DNA of 64,000 bases from Candidatus Aenigmatarchaeota archaeon (GCA_016184005.1 JACPDL010000003.1:484859-548858), one strand, 5' to 3'. Counted from the first letter of the stretch, positions 40,269-49,843 are shown. Program-made: numbers and translations. The notes: generated from the letters alone by a model not told the origin.

Positions 40269-40913
40269 TTAAATTTCCTGCGCAACCATGCCCTGCTTTT
40301 CTTTCATCTCGTGGATTAAGTTAGAAAGAGACTCTATGTTCTTTGTTAATGACGGCAGGAACTGCTTGAATGCCTTTTCCAGTCCGCCAACCCGTGCCTG
40401 GAGGTCTTCCATTTGCTCTGTGATGTCAGATATCTTGGGATCGTAATCCTTCGCCGGCTGCTCCTTTGCAGGCCTTTGCTCAGCCTGCTTCATCTGCGTG
40501 CTTAATGTTATGAAATCATTCTCCATTTTTTTCATCTTGTCCTCAAACTTTCGCCATTTTTCTTCCACAACGCCTTCGACTATCTCCTCGACTATTATAT
40601 CGGGGTTAATGTCATCGTTAACTTCCTCCAGGCCTGCTATAAGGTCTTTCTCTTCGGGCCTGTACTCGTTTAGCTCAGGCAAATCAGGAAACTGGGGCTT
40701 TTCGTGCTGCTGCATGGGATTGTAAGGCTGGAATGAAGTCTTGTCGACACCGCGCTTGACAGCAGAAACCAGCGCTTTTTCTATCTCTTCGTACTGGTAA
40801 CCCACGGACTTGAGGCGCTTTATGACATCCTTGTCGCTCATGCCACTTGCAGTTAACTTCTGCACCTCTTCTACAGGAACAGGACCCAATTGCTTCTTTT
40901 TATGAAAGAACAT
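40269..40913 (-). CDS. Coiled-coil protein of the pilus cluster
   Basis: 214 residues. N-terminal PVPVEEVQKLTASGMSDKDVIKRLKS resembles a short UBA-like helical module, then a Pro/Glu-rich linker and a coiled coil from ~105 to 205 (WRKFEDKMKKMENDF, LQARVGGLEKAF). Location and coiled-coil pattern recall the FlaC/FlaD/E-type accessory proteins that cluster with archaellum motors, but similarity is only architectural. Confidence 0.68.
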   Translation of the reverse strand: MFFHKKKQLGPVPVEEVQKLTASGMSDKDVIKRLKSVGYQYEEIEKALVSAVKRGVDKTSFQPYNPMQQHEKPQFPDLPELNEYRPEEKDLIAGLEEVNDDINPDIIVEEIVEGVVEEKWRKFEDKMKKMENDFITLSTQMKQAEQRPAKEQPAKDYDPKISDITEQMEDLQARVGGLEKAFKQFLPSLTKNIESLSNLIHEMKEKQGMVAQEI

Positions 40914-40966
40914 AGCACTCTTATTTAATATGATTTTAAGCTATTTATATAGTTAATTTGCTTTTT

Positions 40967-41120
40967 TATTTTTGAATTCGTCAGAAAACCCGCATCTAAA
41001 GATGCGGGTTGAATAGGAAGAATTCAGAAAGAAATCCATAAAGATGTCTGGAAAGCGAAGCTTCCCGACACATAGGAAAAACTTTGTTTTTCCTAATGAA
41101 CCGTCGACTAAAGTCGATGG
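40967..41120. repeat. Compound hairpin element B
   Basis: Four stems in a row: ACCCGCATCTAAAGATGCGG hairpin (40988-41010), GGAAAGC/GCTTCC, AGGAAAAA/TTTTTCCT and ACCGTCGACTAAAGTCGATG (41100-41122). The two central hairpins have the same spacing as family A. The first ~30 bases recur, inverted, at 17888-17918. Confidence 0.8.
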
Positions 41121-41133
41121 TTGTAAGGGGATT

Positions 41134-41520
41134 TCATTCCCTGGTGCGCAGTTCTTCTTCGAGTTCACCCTTTGTAACGAACTCCTGCTTCAATGGCGAC
41201 AGTAGCTCGAACATTTTTTCTATTTCCTTTATGTCACGTTTGCGCGCGAACTTGTTGATCTGCCTGTTTATCTTTTCCAGGCTATTCCTCATCCTGAATA
41301 TCTCGTCGTTTACGTTTCTCAGCGTTGCGTTGACGTCGATAAACTTGTCAGTGGACTTCTCCATGCGCTCAAGGCTTACTTCCTCAAGAGAAGCGAGCCT
41401 GTTTTCCAGCGAATCTAGCCGCTGCTCGAGATCCCTGAGTCTTGTCATCTCCGCATTGCTTCTTCTGAGCATCTCTTGCAGAACCGCGTATACCTTTGCG
41501 CTGTCGTCTTCTCTTGCCAT
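41134..41520 (-). CDS. Coiled-coil protein of the pilus cluster
   Basis: 128 residues, almost wholly heptad-patterned (LRDLEQRLDSLENRLASLEEV, NDEIFRMRNSLEKINRQ). No membrane helix. Together with 40269 it is a plausible cytoplasmic scaffold for the TadA ATPase encoded divergently at 41678; resemblance to FlaC/D/E is inferred from position and form only. Confidence 0.7.
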   Translation of the reverse strand: MAREDDSAKVYAVLQEMLRRSNAEMTRLRDLEQRLDSLENRLASLEEVSLERMEKSTDKFIDVNATLRNVNDEIFRMRNSLEKINRQINKFARKRDIKEIEKMFELLSPLKQEFVTKGELEEELRTRE

Positions 41521-41677
41521 TATATCGCCTGCTGCTTTATAGGATGTCTTTCCCGGTTTATTAAGTTGTGTATTTGTCGCTCCTCATATCCTGAAAGTTT
41601 CTTGGGGTTCTCCGAGACTTTCTTTACAAAGAAAGGATTGGATTTCATTTTTAATATTCGGGTGCACAATTATTGTC

Positions 41678-44600
41678 ATGGCTGGCGAATACGAGTACAA
41701 CGAAGAGCGGCAAGAAATAAGGATGAACTGCATCAACTGTGTTTTTGGGCCGAGCATAGAGGATTATGACATTGCAATGGCGATAACCATTGACAAGCTC
41801 ATGGAAGTGAGGAAGCCCGTAAGAATCGTGCTGGCTGAAGCCAGAGAGCACGAATATGATTTCTCAGAATCGAAGCTGCTGCTTGAGGTCGCCATAGCTA
41901 TCGACAGGATTATGAAGGAAGTAATCTCAATAAAAAATGTTGTGCTGGAAAAATGCAGGGACGATGCAGCGCCGCGCTATCAGTTCCTGCAGCAGTTTGT
42001 CAACGATGCGCGCTACGATCCGATAGACGCTTACAAATCACTTCTTCGCGAGATAAGGCACACGCATATCAAAATAGACAGGGAGCTTGACATCACCAAG
42101 CAATGCCTGGAGCATTATTTGCAGCACACGCTACTTGAGATGCAGAGGCTTTTCGACAACTGCGAGATGATAAGGTTCGCTAAAGACCGCCTGACAGACC
42201 ACAAGAAAAGAAAGCTTTACAGGGTCTTGTTCCATCCAACTGTAAGGCCGAATTTCATGTATACCCATTACATGACGCTGCCGCCGGCAAATGGAGAACT
42301 TATCGAGCGCTACCGGGTTGGCGACAGCGAAGTGGAGATATACAGGATCAAGGGCAAGTTAAGGAAAGCCTATCATTTGATACCGCCTGAATTCAGGCTG
42401 CAGGAAGAAGAATACACGTTGCTTGATACAGCACGGCGCATGGTAGGCAGCCATGAACCAAGGGAAACAGAGCTTTCAGATCCGCAGCGCGTGAGAGAGA
42501 ATTTGTACCGCATTGGCCTGGACATGCTGCGCGATCTTTCCAGGTCAGGAAACTTAAAGCTGGTTGAATCAAGACTCAAGGAGCTCGCAGGCATACTAAC
42601 CCGCTACACGGCGGGGCTTGGAACCATGGAACTTCTGCTTGAGGACGAGAACATTCAGGACATATATGTCAATTCTCCTGTCGGGGCTGCGCCGGTATAC
42701 ATATATCATGGCGTCCATCAGGAATGCGAGACAAACATCATTCCAAGCCATGAAGATGCAGAATCATGGGCAACGCGCTTCCGTCTCCAGTCCGGCCGGC
42801 CGCTAGACGAGGCAAATCCGGTGCTGGACACAGAGCTTTCTGCACCCGGCGGCCGTGCAAGGGTTGCGGCTATCACGCGAACACTGTCGCCAGAGGGGCT
42901 GGGCTTTGCCTTGCGCCGTCACCGCGACAAGCCGTGGACGTTTCCGTTGTTCATAAACAACCGGATGATAGATCCGTTTTCCGCAGGGCTTCTCTGGTTT
43001 ATCATCGATGGTGCAAGAACACTTCTTGTAGCGGGAACGAGAAGCTCAGGAAAGACGGCATTTCTTGGCGCGTGCATGGCGCAGATAATGCCAAAGATAA
43101 GGATTATCTCGGTGGAGGACAGCGTAACTGGCGATACACGAATCGTTTATCAAAGAAACGGCAAGATAGAAAAAAGCACCGTCAGCAAGCTAATAGACGA
43201 TCTTATAGGAAAACACGGCTGCGAATACGACTTCGGAAGAGAAGTCTTGAGGAAGAACACCGAAAAGATAAAAGTCTTTTCAATAGGGAAAGACGGGAAA
43301 ATAAGACTTTCAGACGTCAGTTCTTTTGTAAGACATATGACCAGGAAAGATATATTCGAGATAACAACGCGAACTGGCAGGAAAATCAAGGTTACGGGTG
43401 ACCATTCTCTTTTTACATTGGGGCAAAAAGGCGAAATAAAACCTGCAAAAGCAAGAGAACTGAAAATAGATGATTATCTTGCAACACCGCGCATATTGCC
43501 ATTTGAAGGCAGCAGCAAAGAAAACATAGACGTCTTTGACTATCTTGACGATCTGCAAAAAGGCTATTTTACAGGCCCTGATATTGAGGGATGCATCAGA
43601 TCCAACTGGACAGAAATAAAGGAAAAAATCAAAAACAGAGGAAAAAGAAGTTATTGGAGAAGGAAAAAGATTCTTCCTGTTTCTTTTGTGAAGGAATTTG
43701 CAAAGAAATACGCTTTCGGCCAAGATATATACTACAAATCTGCCCACAAATCCAGACCTCTGCCAAGATTTATACCATTAAAAAAAGAAATAATGGAGTT
43801 CTTCGGCCTATGGCTTGCTGACGGATGTTATGACAAGAAATCTGTAATAATATCTGTAGTTGACGAGGGATCAAGAACTTGCGTGAGAAAGATTGCAGAA
43901 GAGTTCGGCATAAATGTCAAGATGCACAGTGATGGAATTTCGCTCATGCTTAATTCTTCGACACTGAAGCGCTTGATGGAGATTTTAGGATTCAAAGGGG
44001 ACGCGTACACAAAGAAAGTCCCGGGATGGGTTTATTCTTTAGATAAAGAAAAGGCGGCCTCTCTTTTGAAAGGCCTCTTTAGCGGTGACGGGTATATAAC
44101 AGACCATGAGATCGGAATAAGCCTGTCTTCAGAGGAACTGATGAAGGATATACAAACTATGCTCCTGCGATTTGGCATTATATTGAGGATACACAACTTT
44201 CAGCAGCGCGATAAAACTTTCCCTTCCGGAATAAGTGCCTTGCACTCTTTAAAGGCGTTCAATGAGATCGGATTTTTCCAAAAAAACAAAATGGAAAAAC
44301 TGCAGAAATTATGCAATAAAAAATCTACGCACGACAGCACAGATATTGTACCATTATCAGAAGAATTCAAGCGACTAATAAATGAAAATTCAGAGAATTT
44401 CAATTATCAAGATTACATATCAAGGGGCAATAACATAGGCAGGCAAAAACTGCTTACAATAGCCACAAAAGTTAAGAGTAATATTCTTGCGTCCCAACTT
44501 GCGATGCTTGCAGAATCTGACATATTTTGGGATCAGATAAGGGAAATACGAAGGCTCGAGGACAAAGAGCAATATGTCTATGATTTTTCAGTGCCCAACG

Positions 44601-45421
44601 ATGAAAACTTTATTTGTGAAAACTTACTTGCACATAACACTATAGAACTTCCTATAGAACAATTGCGTGAGCTGGGATACAATATAGAACGGTTGAAATC
44701 ACGAAGCGTCATAACGAGGGTTGAAACAGAGCTCCCGGCAGAAGAAGCCCTGCGAACTGCACTGAGGCTGGGCGACTCTGCGCTTATTGTCGGGGAGGTG
44801 CGCAGCACGGAAGCCCTGGCGCTTTACGAGGCCATGCGCATTGGCGCACTGGCTAATGTCGTAGCAGGCACCATACACGGTGACAGCGCTTACGGCGTTT
44901 TTGACAGGATAGTCAATGACCTGCGGGTGCCGACGACAAGTTTCAAAGCCACGGATATAATAGTTATTGTAAACATGTTGCGCTCGCCTGACGGCCTGAC
45001 ATCATTCCGCAGGGTCGTGGAATTGACAGAAGTAAGGAAGCACTGGAAATCGGATCCGCTTGACGAAGGCGGATTCGTGAATCTCCTCGAGTATTCGGCG
45101 AAAGACGACGTACTCAAGCCGACAAAGACGCTGCTCACCGGCGAATCGCAGGTGCTCAATGACATAGCCTCACGAACAAGGGAATGGAAAGGCAACTGGG
45201 ATTCTGTGTGGGAAAACATAAACCTGCGCGCAAAAATACTGCAATCGATTGTAGATTATTCAAAGGCAAAAAATAACGCGGAGATCCTTGAGGCACAGGC
45301 CGTCATCGAGTCAAACTCTATGTTTCATCTCATAAGCAACGAGGTAAAGGAAGAAACGGGCACCATTGACAGCAAGCTTGTCTACGAGAAATGGTACAGT
45401 TGGCTAAGGAAAAACTACTAA
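41678..45421 (+). CDS. TadA/FlaI-type secretion ATPase precursor with intein
   Basis: 1247 residues including a 506-residue intein (482-987); spliced length 741. An N-terminal archaeal domain (~1-330) includes YHLIPPEFRLQEEE. The RecA-like core has Walker A VAGTRSSGKTAF (~451-462), the Asp box RIISVED interrupted by the intein and continuing TIELPIEQLRELGYN, Walker B SALIVGEVRSTEALALYEAM and the His box AGTIHGDSAYGVFDRI. It powers assembly of a type IV pilus-like fibre or secretion with the TadC homologue downstream. Confidence 0.95.
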   Translation: MAGEYEYNEERQEIRMNCINCVFGPSIEDYDIAMAITIDKLMEVRKPVRIVLAEAREHEYDFSESKLLLEVAIAIDRIMKEVISIKNVVLEKCRDDAAPRYQFLQQFVNDARYDPIDAYKSLLREIRHTHIKIDRELDITKQCLEHYLQHTLLEMQRLFDNCEMIRFAKDRLTDHKKRKLYRVLFHPTVRPNFMYTHYMTLPPANGELIERYRVGDSEVEIYRIKGKLRKAYHLIPPEFRLQEEEYTLLDTARRMVGSHEPRETELSDPQRVRENLYRIGLDMLRDLSRSGNLKLVESRLKELAGILTRYTAGLGTMELLLEDENIQDIYVNSPVGAAPVYIYHGVHQECETNIIPSHEDAESWATRFRLQSGRPLDEANPVLDTELSAPGGRARVAAITRTLSPEGLGFALRRHRDKPWTFPLFINNRMIDPFSAGLLWFIIDGARTLLVAGTRSSGKTAFLGACMAQIMPKIRIISVEDSVTGDTRIVYQRNGKIEKSTVSKLIDDLIGKHGCEYDFGREVLRKNTEKIKVFSIGKDGKIRLSDVSSFVRHMTRKDIFEITTRTGRKIKVTGDHSLFTLGQKGEIKPAKARELKIDDYLATPRILPFEGSSKENIDVFDYLDDLQKGYFTGPDIEGCIRSNWTEIKEKIKNRGKRSYWRRKKILPVSFVKEFAKKYAFGQDIYYKSAHKSRPLPRFIPLKKEIMEFFGLWLADGCYDKKSVIISVVDEGSRTCVRKIAEEFGINVKMHSDGISLMLNSSTLKRLMEILGFKGDAYTKKVPGWVYSLDKEKAASLLKGLFSGDGYITDHEIGISLSSEELMKDIQTMLLRFGIILRIHNFQQRDKTFPSGISALHSLKAFNEIGFFQKNKMEKLQKLCNKKSTHDSTDIVPLSEEFKRLINENSENFNYQDYISRGNNIGRQKLLTIATKVKSNILASQLAMLAESDIFWDQIREIRRLEDKEQYVYDFSVPNDENFICENLLAHNTIELPIEQLRELGYNIERLKSRSVITRVETELPAEEALRTALRLGDSALIVGEVRSTEALALYEAMRIGALANVVAGTIHGDSAYGVFDRIVNDLRVPTTSFKATDIIVIVNMLRSPDGLTSFRRVVELTEVRKHWKSDPLDEGGFVNLLEYSAKDDVLKPTKTLLTGESQVLNDIASRTREWKGNWDSVWENINLRAKILQSIVDYSKAKNNAEILEAQAVIESNSMFHLISNEVKEETGTIDSKLVYEKWYSWLRKNY
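43121..44638 (+). other. Intein in the TadA ATPase Asp box (LAGLIDADG class)
   Basis: 506 residues beginning with Ser (SVTGDTRIVYQRNGKI) and ending ENLLAHN before Thr. Nucleophile Ser1, terminal His-Asn and Thr+1 fit standard splicing. Endonuclease motifs FFGLWLADGCY and LLKGLFSGDGY contain the paired acidic residues. Insertion lies between VED and TIELP, inside a conserved motif. It is AT-richer than its host and unrelated in detail to the MCM intein. Confidence 0.93.
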
Positions 45422-45538
45422 ATAAGTCGGGAAACTAGTTTCCCATCCTTATGCTCAAAGACATCGTAAATGTCTTTGGCATCTCAGAAAGTTTTGCTTT
45501 CTGAAGATCAACCTCCTCTCCTAATTAAAAATATTATT
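45421..45538. repeat. Hairpin element family A, copy 2
   Basis: Begins AATAAGTCGG at the ATPase stop codon and ends ATCAACCTCCTCTCCTAATT. Stems: GGGAAACTAGTTTCCC, CAAAGACAT/ATGTCTTTG and CAGAAAG/CTTTCTG. The central stem differs from copies 1 and 3 at both arms, preserving pairing. Confidence 0.87.
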
Positions 45539-45583
45539 TTTTTCTTCAGGTATTTTATATATCGCTAAAATAAAGAATATCTT

Positions 45584-47536
45584 ATGGCAACGCCGGGGGA
45601 AAAGCGCCAGTATTCAGCGCTTTCGCGCGAATACAAGATTTTCAGCGAGGAAGAGAGGGAATCAAGCCTTCCAAGGAGCATCTATGAGAAGCTGTGCATA
45701 TCCGCTGAAAAAATAATGAAAGTCCGGCCTGACGGAAAAACGGAAAAAACGCTGCAGGAAGCCATAGATTTTGCCCACCTGAAAGTCACGCCTACGCAGG
45801 TTTCTTCCCTGACAATGCTCTTTGCATTTGCTATAGTATTTCCAACATTCGTGCTGATTGCATTAAAGCTTCTTTTTGGCCTGCCGGGACTTACATTTGG
45901 TTCAGGCCTTATAGTAATGGTCCTTGCACTGCCTTTTGTTTATTACCTGTACATATACCCGCTGCATATCAAGAAACTGTATGAGATGGATGCCGGATCT
46001 GAAATAGTCACGCTTATCCTGTACATGGCGATGTACATGCGGAACATGCCCAACCTTGAGGGCGCCGTGAAATTCTCAGCAGAAAACATGTCAGGCCGGC
46101 TTTCTTACGAGATACGCAAGGTGCTTTGGGATGTTGAAGTCGGCAACTATGTGAATATGCAGGACGCGCTGTTCGAATACGCAAAGAAATGGCGGAAGAA
46201 CCGCGAGTTCGTCGAGGCTGTGGAACTTCTGGTGGCTTCTCTTCACCAGATAGGGCCTTCGCGCGAAAGGATGCTGAGCGAAGCTGTAGAAGTTATACTA
46301 AAAGGTAGCAGAGAGCAGGCAAGGCACTTCAACCAGGACCTCAAGATGCCCGTGATGGTTGTGCATGCGATGGGAATAATACTGCCTGTGCTGGGCCTCG
46401 TGCTGTTCCCCATAGTCGCCGTGTTCCTCGGCGTTGACGCAACCCTGCTCTTTGTCGGCTATGACATACTGCTGCCTATAGTGCTGTTTTTTGTGATATC
46501 AAACATACTCGAGAAAAGGCCTGCAACATTCAGCAAGATAGACATAACAGAAAGCCCAGACATACCTCCAAAGGGAAAATTCAGGCTTGGCAGAAGGTTT
46601 TTACCGGCGTTTCCCGTAGCTTTTGTCGTGGGCGGCTCGATAATCGCCTTAGGGCTCCTTTATCACCAGATTGACAAGGAAGGCGTGATCGCAGGGGCCA
46701 TAATAGTTGGCGGCATTGCTGCAGGCCTTGGGCTTTACTGCCTTATGCTCAGCTCGCAGAGAATGGGCGTGAGGGAAAAAACAAGAAAAATCGAAACGGA
46801 ATTCGCCGAGGCGTTATTCCAGCTGGGCAGCAGCATATCCACAGGCATACCGGTGGAGCTTTCTGTCGAGCGTTCGCTGAAGCGCGTAGGCAACCTGGCA
46901 ATCAAGGATCTTTTCTCCCGGGCGCTTAATAACATGAAGACTATGGGCATGACGTTTTCCGAGGCGTTCTTTAACAAGGAATACGGAGCCATAAGATTTT
47001 ACCCGTCGCGCCTCATAAAATCAGTGATGCGCACTGTCGTTGAGGCCTCAAAGAAAGGCGTTGAAACAACCTCGCAAGCTATGCTCTCTGTTTCGCAGTA
47101 CCTGAAAGGGCTGCACGACACGCAGGAAGAGGTGCAGGAATCCCTGAGCGAGACTGTCAATTCGCTGAAATTCCAGTCATACTTCTTGTCGCCTATGATC
47201 TCCGGGGTTATTGTAACGATGGCAATAATTATAATCAGGATATTGAGCCAGCTTTCAACAAGGCTGGCAAATACAAGCTTCACCGACTTCCCGCTGGTGA
47301 CGCAATTCGGCGCGATAAGCATCACGCCCTTCCAGTTCGTGGTTGTTGTAGGCGTTTATCTTGTCGAGACGGCGCTGATACTGGGATTCTTCATAAACGG
47401 CATCGAGAACGGCGAGGACACGCTGGGCAAGCAGGACACCATGGGAAAAAGCGTCCTCATCGGCTTCATTGTCTTCATGATTGCCCTCTTCGTGACACTG
47501 TCAATATTCACGCCCCTCATTGTTGCAACATTTTGA
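45584..47536 (+). CDS. TadC/FlaJ-type membrane platform protein with two T2SF domains
   Basis: 650 residues. Two T2SSF repeats, each an amphipathic helical bundle plus membrane helices: about 140-310 (MRNMPNLEGAVKFSAENM...) and about 390-640 (LFQLGSSISTGIPVELSVERS). Around ten membrane segments overall. It anchors the TadA ATPase encoded just upstream. Confidence 0.92.
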   Translation: MATPGEKRQYSALSREYKIFSEEERESSLPRSIYEKLCISAEKIMKVRPDGKTEKTLQEAIDFAHLKVTPTQVSSLTMLFAFAIVFPTFVLIALKLLFGLPGLTFGSGLIVMVLALPFVYYLYIYPLHIKKLYEMDAGSEIVTLILYMAMYMRNMPNLEGAVKFSAENMSGRLSYEIRKVLWDVEVGNYVNMQDALFEYAKKWRKNREFVEAVELLVASLHQIGPSRERMLSEAVEVILKGSREQARHFNQDLKMPVMVVHAMGIILPVLGLVLFPIVAVFLGVDATLLFVGYDILLPIVLFFVISNILEKRPATFSKIDITESPDIPPKGKFRLGRRFLPAFPVAFVVGGSIIALGLLYHQIDKEGVIAGAIIVGGIAAGLGLYCLMLSSQRMGVREKTRKIETEFAEALFQLGSSISTGIPVELSVERSLKRVGNLAIKDLFSRALNNMKTMGMTFSEAFFNKEYGAIRFYPSRLIKSVMRTVVEASKKGVETTSQAMLSVSQYLKGLHDTQEEVQESLSETVNSLKFQSYFLSPMISGVIVTMAIIIIRILSQLSTRLANTSFTDFPLVTQFGAISITPFQFVVVVGVYLVETALILGFFINGIENGEDTLGKQDTMGKSVLIGFIVFMIALFVTLSIFTPLIVATF

Positions 47537-47587
47537 CACTTTGAAAAACCAAAAAACCAATAAAAGGAACCCGGTGCAGGAATAATC

Positions 47588-47713
47588 ATGAAGCCGGTAT
47601 ATGTGATAGTCATCGCGCTGCTGGCGTTGCTTTTCATATTCATGGCGCTGGTTGCAATTCAAAAAGACGTGCTGGCCGCCTTTATGCAGGATATACGTCC
47701 CATACTCGGGTGA
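47588..47713 (+). CDS. 41-residue one-helix protein
   Basis: MKPVYVIVIALLALLFIFMA followed by a short charged tail ending RPILG. One hydrophobic helix at the very N-terminus. Lies 51 bases after tadC and 5 bases before another tiny gene. Similar in size and form to the small proteins at 47719, 49414 and 49639; may be a pseudopilin-like subunit or motor accessory. Confidence 0.7.
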   Translation: MKPVYVIVIALLALLFIFMALVAIQKDVLAAFMQDIRPILG

Positions 47714-47718
47714 TTTTT

Positions 47719-47865
47719 ATGTCTATGATAGTCGAAGAAGGCGGTTATGCTGTGATGGCTGTCATAATCATACTTGCACTCCTTGCATTGCTTTTGGTTT
47801 TTAGCCCGCTTTTGCTGAAGACAAGTTTGTACCAATCGTTCATCAACCTGATTTCTGGCGGCTAG
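47719..47865 (+). CDS. 48-residue one-helix protein
   Basis: MSMIVEEGGYAVMAVIIILA, one long helix to about residue 33, then KTSLYQSFINLISGG. Tight spacing with the preceding 41-residue gene supports translation of both. Confidence 0.7.
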   Translation: MSMIVEEGGYAVMAVIIILALLALLLVFSPLLLKTSLYQSFINLISGG

Positions 47866-47906
47866 CTGCTTAATTACTTATATACAACCTTGCGCATAAT
47901 TCATTA

Positions 47907-48854
47907 ATGGCAGAAATTGCTGTGAACGCACCGATGTTGATAATCGTTTTCTTAATCACACTAACGCTCACTCTTCTTTTATTTCAGGAATCAATAACTG
48001 ACATATTTGCCAAGCAGGAAAAAATAGAAAAAGTAGAAGACCTTTCGGGCCGCATATCACGCGTTGTGCAGGTCCAGGGAGAGCCCAGTGTCAGGATGGA
48101 AACTTGCACGAAAGACACGGCATATAATTACAAGTTCCGCATAACAGGCATGGAGGTTCTTTTCCAGGGCCTGCCTGCAGACGAAAAAACAGGGCAGATG
48201 GCTGTCTTCGCCACACTTGGCTTCAAGGATGCGGTCGCAAGAGACACGCAGCAAAAGACAATTACGCTGACGAAAGGCGTAGCGCAGCCTTTCGGCGAAC
48301 TTGAATTTGACCTGAAGAGCGGCGTTGCGCCTATACTCATGCATCCTGATACGCCAATATTTGCCGGCGAGTTTCGGGTGAAACAGTCAGTAGTGATCAA
48401 TAACTACAAAATCACTGCAATCAGGCAATTAAAGCCGGTCAATCCCGTAATTGCCGCGATATCCCAGGAAAATTGCTATACAGACTTTGTTGTTGAATGC
48501 CGGACAGAGTCCGCACGGGCTTCGCTGACAGGCTGCAAAGAGGATGAAAGCTTATGCAGGAAGACGGTCGTATTATGCGGCGCCCGGGTAGACCTGCAGC
48601 TGATTGAGTATAAGTCGGGCAATTGCGGCTCAAGGCCCATGGGTTTTCTTGCAAAAACCAACAAACAGTCGCAGGGCTGGGAATACGGCGACTCGGCAAT
48701 AATTAACTTCTGGCGCGGCGATGCTGCAGGCACGTGCTGGCAACAGGCTGGCTATTTTGCAGCATGCGGAGATAAGTTTCTGGGTTCCAAGATTTATAAC
48801 CTGAGCAGAGAAAACTATAACGCAGGCAGCTGCGTGCCTGTGGGATTCTTTTGA
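47907..48854 (+). CDS. Single-anchor extracytoplasmic protein of the pilus cluster
   Basis: 315 residues. N-terminal helix ~8-26 (PMLIIVFLITLTLTLLLF), then a mainly beta ectodomain with ten or more cysteines in its C-terminal third (for example ENCYTDFVVECRTE, DESLCRK, GTCWQQ, ACGDKF), likely disulfides. No signal-cleavage site seen. Probably a minor fibre or scaffold component; unrecognised family. Confidence 0.72.
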   Translation: MAEIAVNAPMLIIVFLITLTLTLLLFQESITDIFAKQEKIEKVEDLSGRISRVVQVQGEPSVRMETCTKDTAYNYKFRITGMEVLFQGLPADEKTGQMAVFATLGFKDAVARDTQQKTITLTKGVAQPFGELEFDLKSGVAPILMHPDTPIFAGEFRVKQSVVINNYKITAIRQLKPVNPVIAAISQENCYTDFVVECRTESARASLTGCKEDESLCRKTVVLCGARVDLQLIEYKSGNCGSRPMGFLAKTNKQSQGWEYGDSAIINFWRGDAAGTCWQQAGYFAACGDKFLGSKIYNLSRENYNAGSCVPVGFF

Positions 48855-48863
48855 GATGATAAG

Positions 48864-49403
48864 ATGGTAGCCCTGAATATTACATTTGCCGTGATAGTCA
48901 TGGTGCTGACACTCGGGATTATTCTTCTTATAGCATCTGGCACGTTCGGGGACATAAAAACGGTCTTCGAAAAATGGAAGCCGCTTCCTGACATACCAAT
49001 TACAGGAAAAGACTGCACACGTTCAGTTTTAGGCGGTTCATTCTCTATTAAGCTATCAGCAGAAGTAGGAAGGCCTGCCCAGAGCAAAAGACTGGAGCTC
49101 ATTCCTGTCTTTATTTACGACGGGAAAGTTTACAAGAACGCCGAAGGAAAAATTACGCTGGAAGACAAAGAAAGCTCTACGGTTCCTATCGCGTCCGAAA
49201 GCATCACGACAAGCATTCCAAAAAAAGGCCAGAGTTACCTTGTTGTCTTGTTGTCTGATGACGAAAAATGCATGAACCTGGTAACAAGCAAGCCTGCATT
49301 TGACCAGTTCGTCAAGGAATGCGGACAATTTGTATTCTCAAAACCAGAAAGCTTTCCAATACAGGGGGTTTGCCTGGAAACCACAGCACCCAGCATCACA
49401 TGA
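48864..49403 (+). CDS. Single-anchor extracytoplasmic protein of the pilus cluster
   Basis: 179 residues with an N-terminal helix (~4-26, ITFAVIVMVLTLGIILLIAS) and a soluble region of predicted strands with four cysteines. Same form as its neighbours (anchor plus ectodomain). Starts 9 bases after the previous stop. Confidence 0.72.
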   Translation: MVALNITFAVIVMVLTLGIILLIASGTFGDIKTVFEKWKPLPDIPITGKDCTRSVLGGSFSIKLSAEVGRPAQSKRLELIPVFIYDGKVYKNAEGKITLEDKESSTVPIASESITTSIPKKGQSYLVVLLSDDEKCMNLVTSKPAFDQFVKECGQFVFSKPESFPIQGVCLETTAPSIT

Positions 49404-49413
49404 GGAGATAAGA

Positions 49414-49575
49414 ATGCCGGAAACGATACTAGGAATCCCGCTGAATATACTGTTTGCTTTAATAATAGTTATTGTGGCTATTGTATTTTCTATATCGCTT
49501 CTTTTTGTCAATAAAGGCTCTGCAGAAAACATAATCTCGATAATCGGCGGCTTCATGGGCTCTTTTTTCCGATAG
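49414..49575 (+). CDS. 53-residue one-helix protein
   Basis: MPETILGIPLNILFALIIVI then VAIVFSISLLFVNKG and a short tail. ATG preceded by GAGGAGATAAG, a clear ribosome-binding site. Another of the tiny membrane proteins of this cluster. Confidence 0.75.
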   Translation: MPETILGIPLNILFALIIVIVAIVFSISLLFVNKGSAENIISIIGGFMGSFFR

Positions 49576-49638
49576 CTCCTTAACCTATTTATGATGAGCT
49601 GGAGATAAATTCAATAAGATGCTTTGCTGGTGCCTGGA

Positions 49639-49776
49639 ATGAGAATTGAATACCTGATTATTTCCATAATACTCATGGTCATAGTGCTGCTCGCTCTCAT
49701 AACGTTCGCCCAGAATATATTTCCCTCGTTCCCGAAAGCTGTAAGCGACTTCCTTTCAAGCATAGGCGCGAAATGA
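49639..49776 (+). CDS. 45-residue one-helix protein
   Basis: MRIEYLIISIILMVIVLLAL, then a tail with PSFPKAVSDFLSSIGAK. Same form as the 41-, 48- and 53-residue proteins; all four occur between the motor genes and the large ectodomain genes. Confidence 0.7.
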   Translation: MRIEYLIISIILMVIVLLALITFAQNIFPSFPKAVSDFLSSIGAK

Positions 49777-49843
49777 TTTGCCGTTCTGATCCTCAGCTTC
49801 TTTTATACCCAACCTGAACATAGATTTCATTAGAGGAAGATTT

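Noticed and set aside
41621..41640. CTTTCTTTACAAAGAAAG hairpin upstream of the TadA gene
   Set aside because: A plausible stem, but with no second copy or conserved ends, so not listed as a member of a repeat family.
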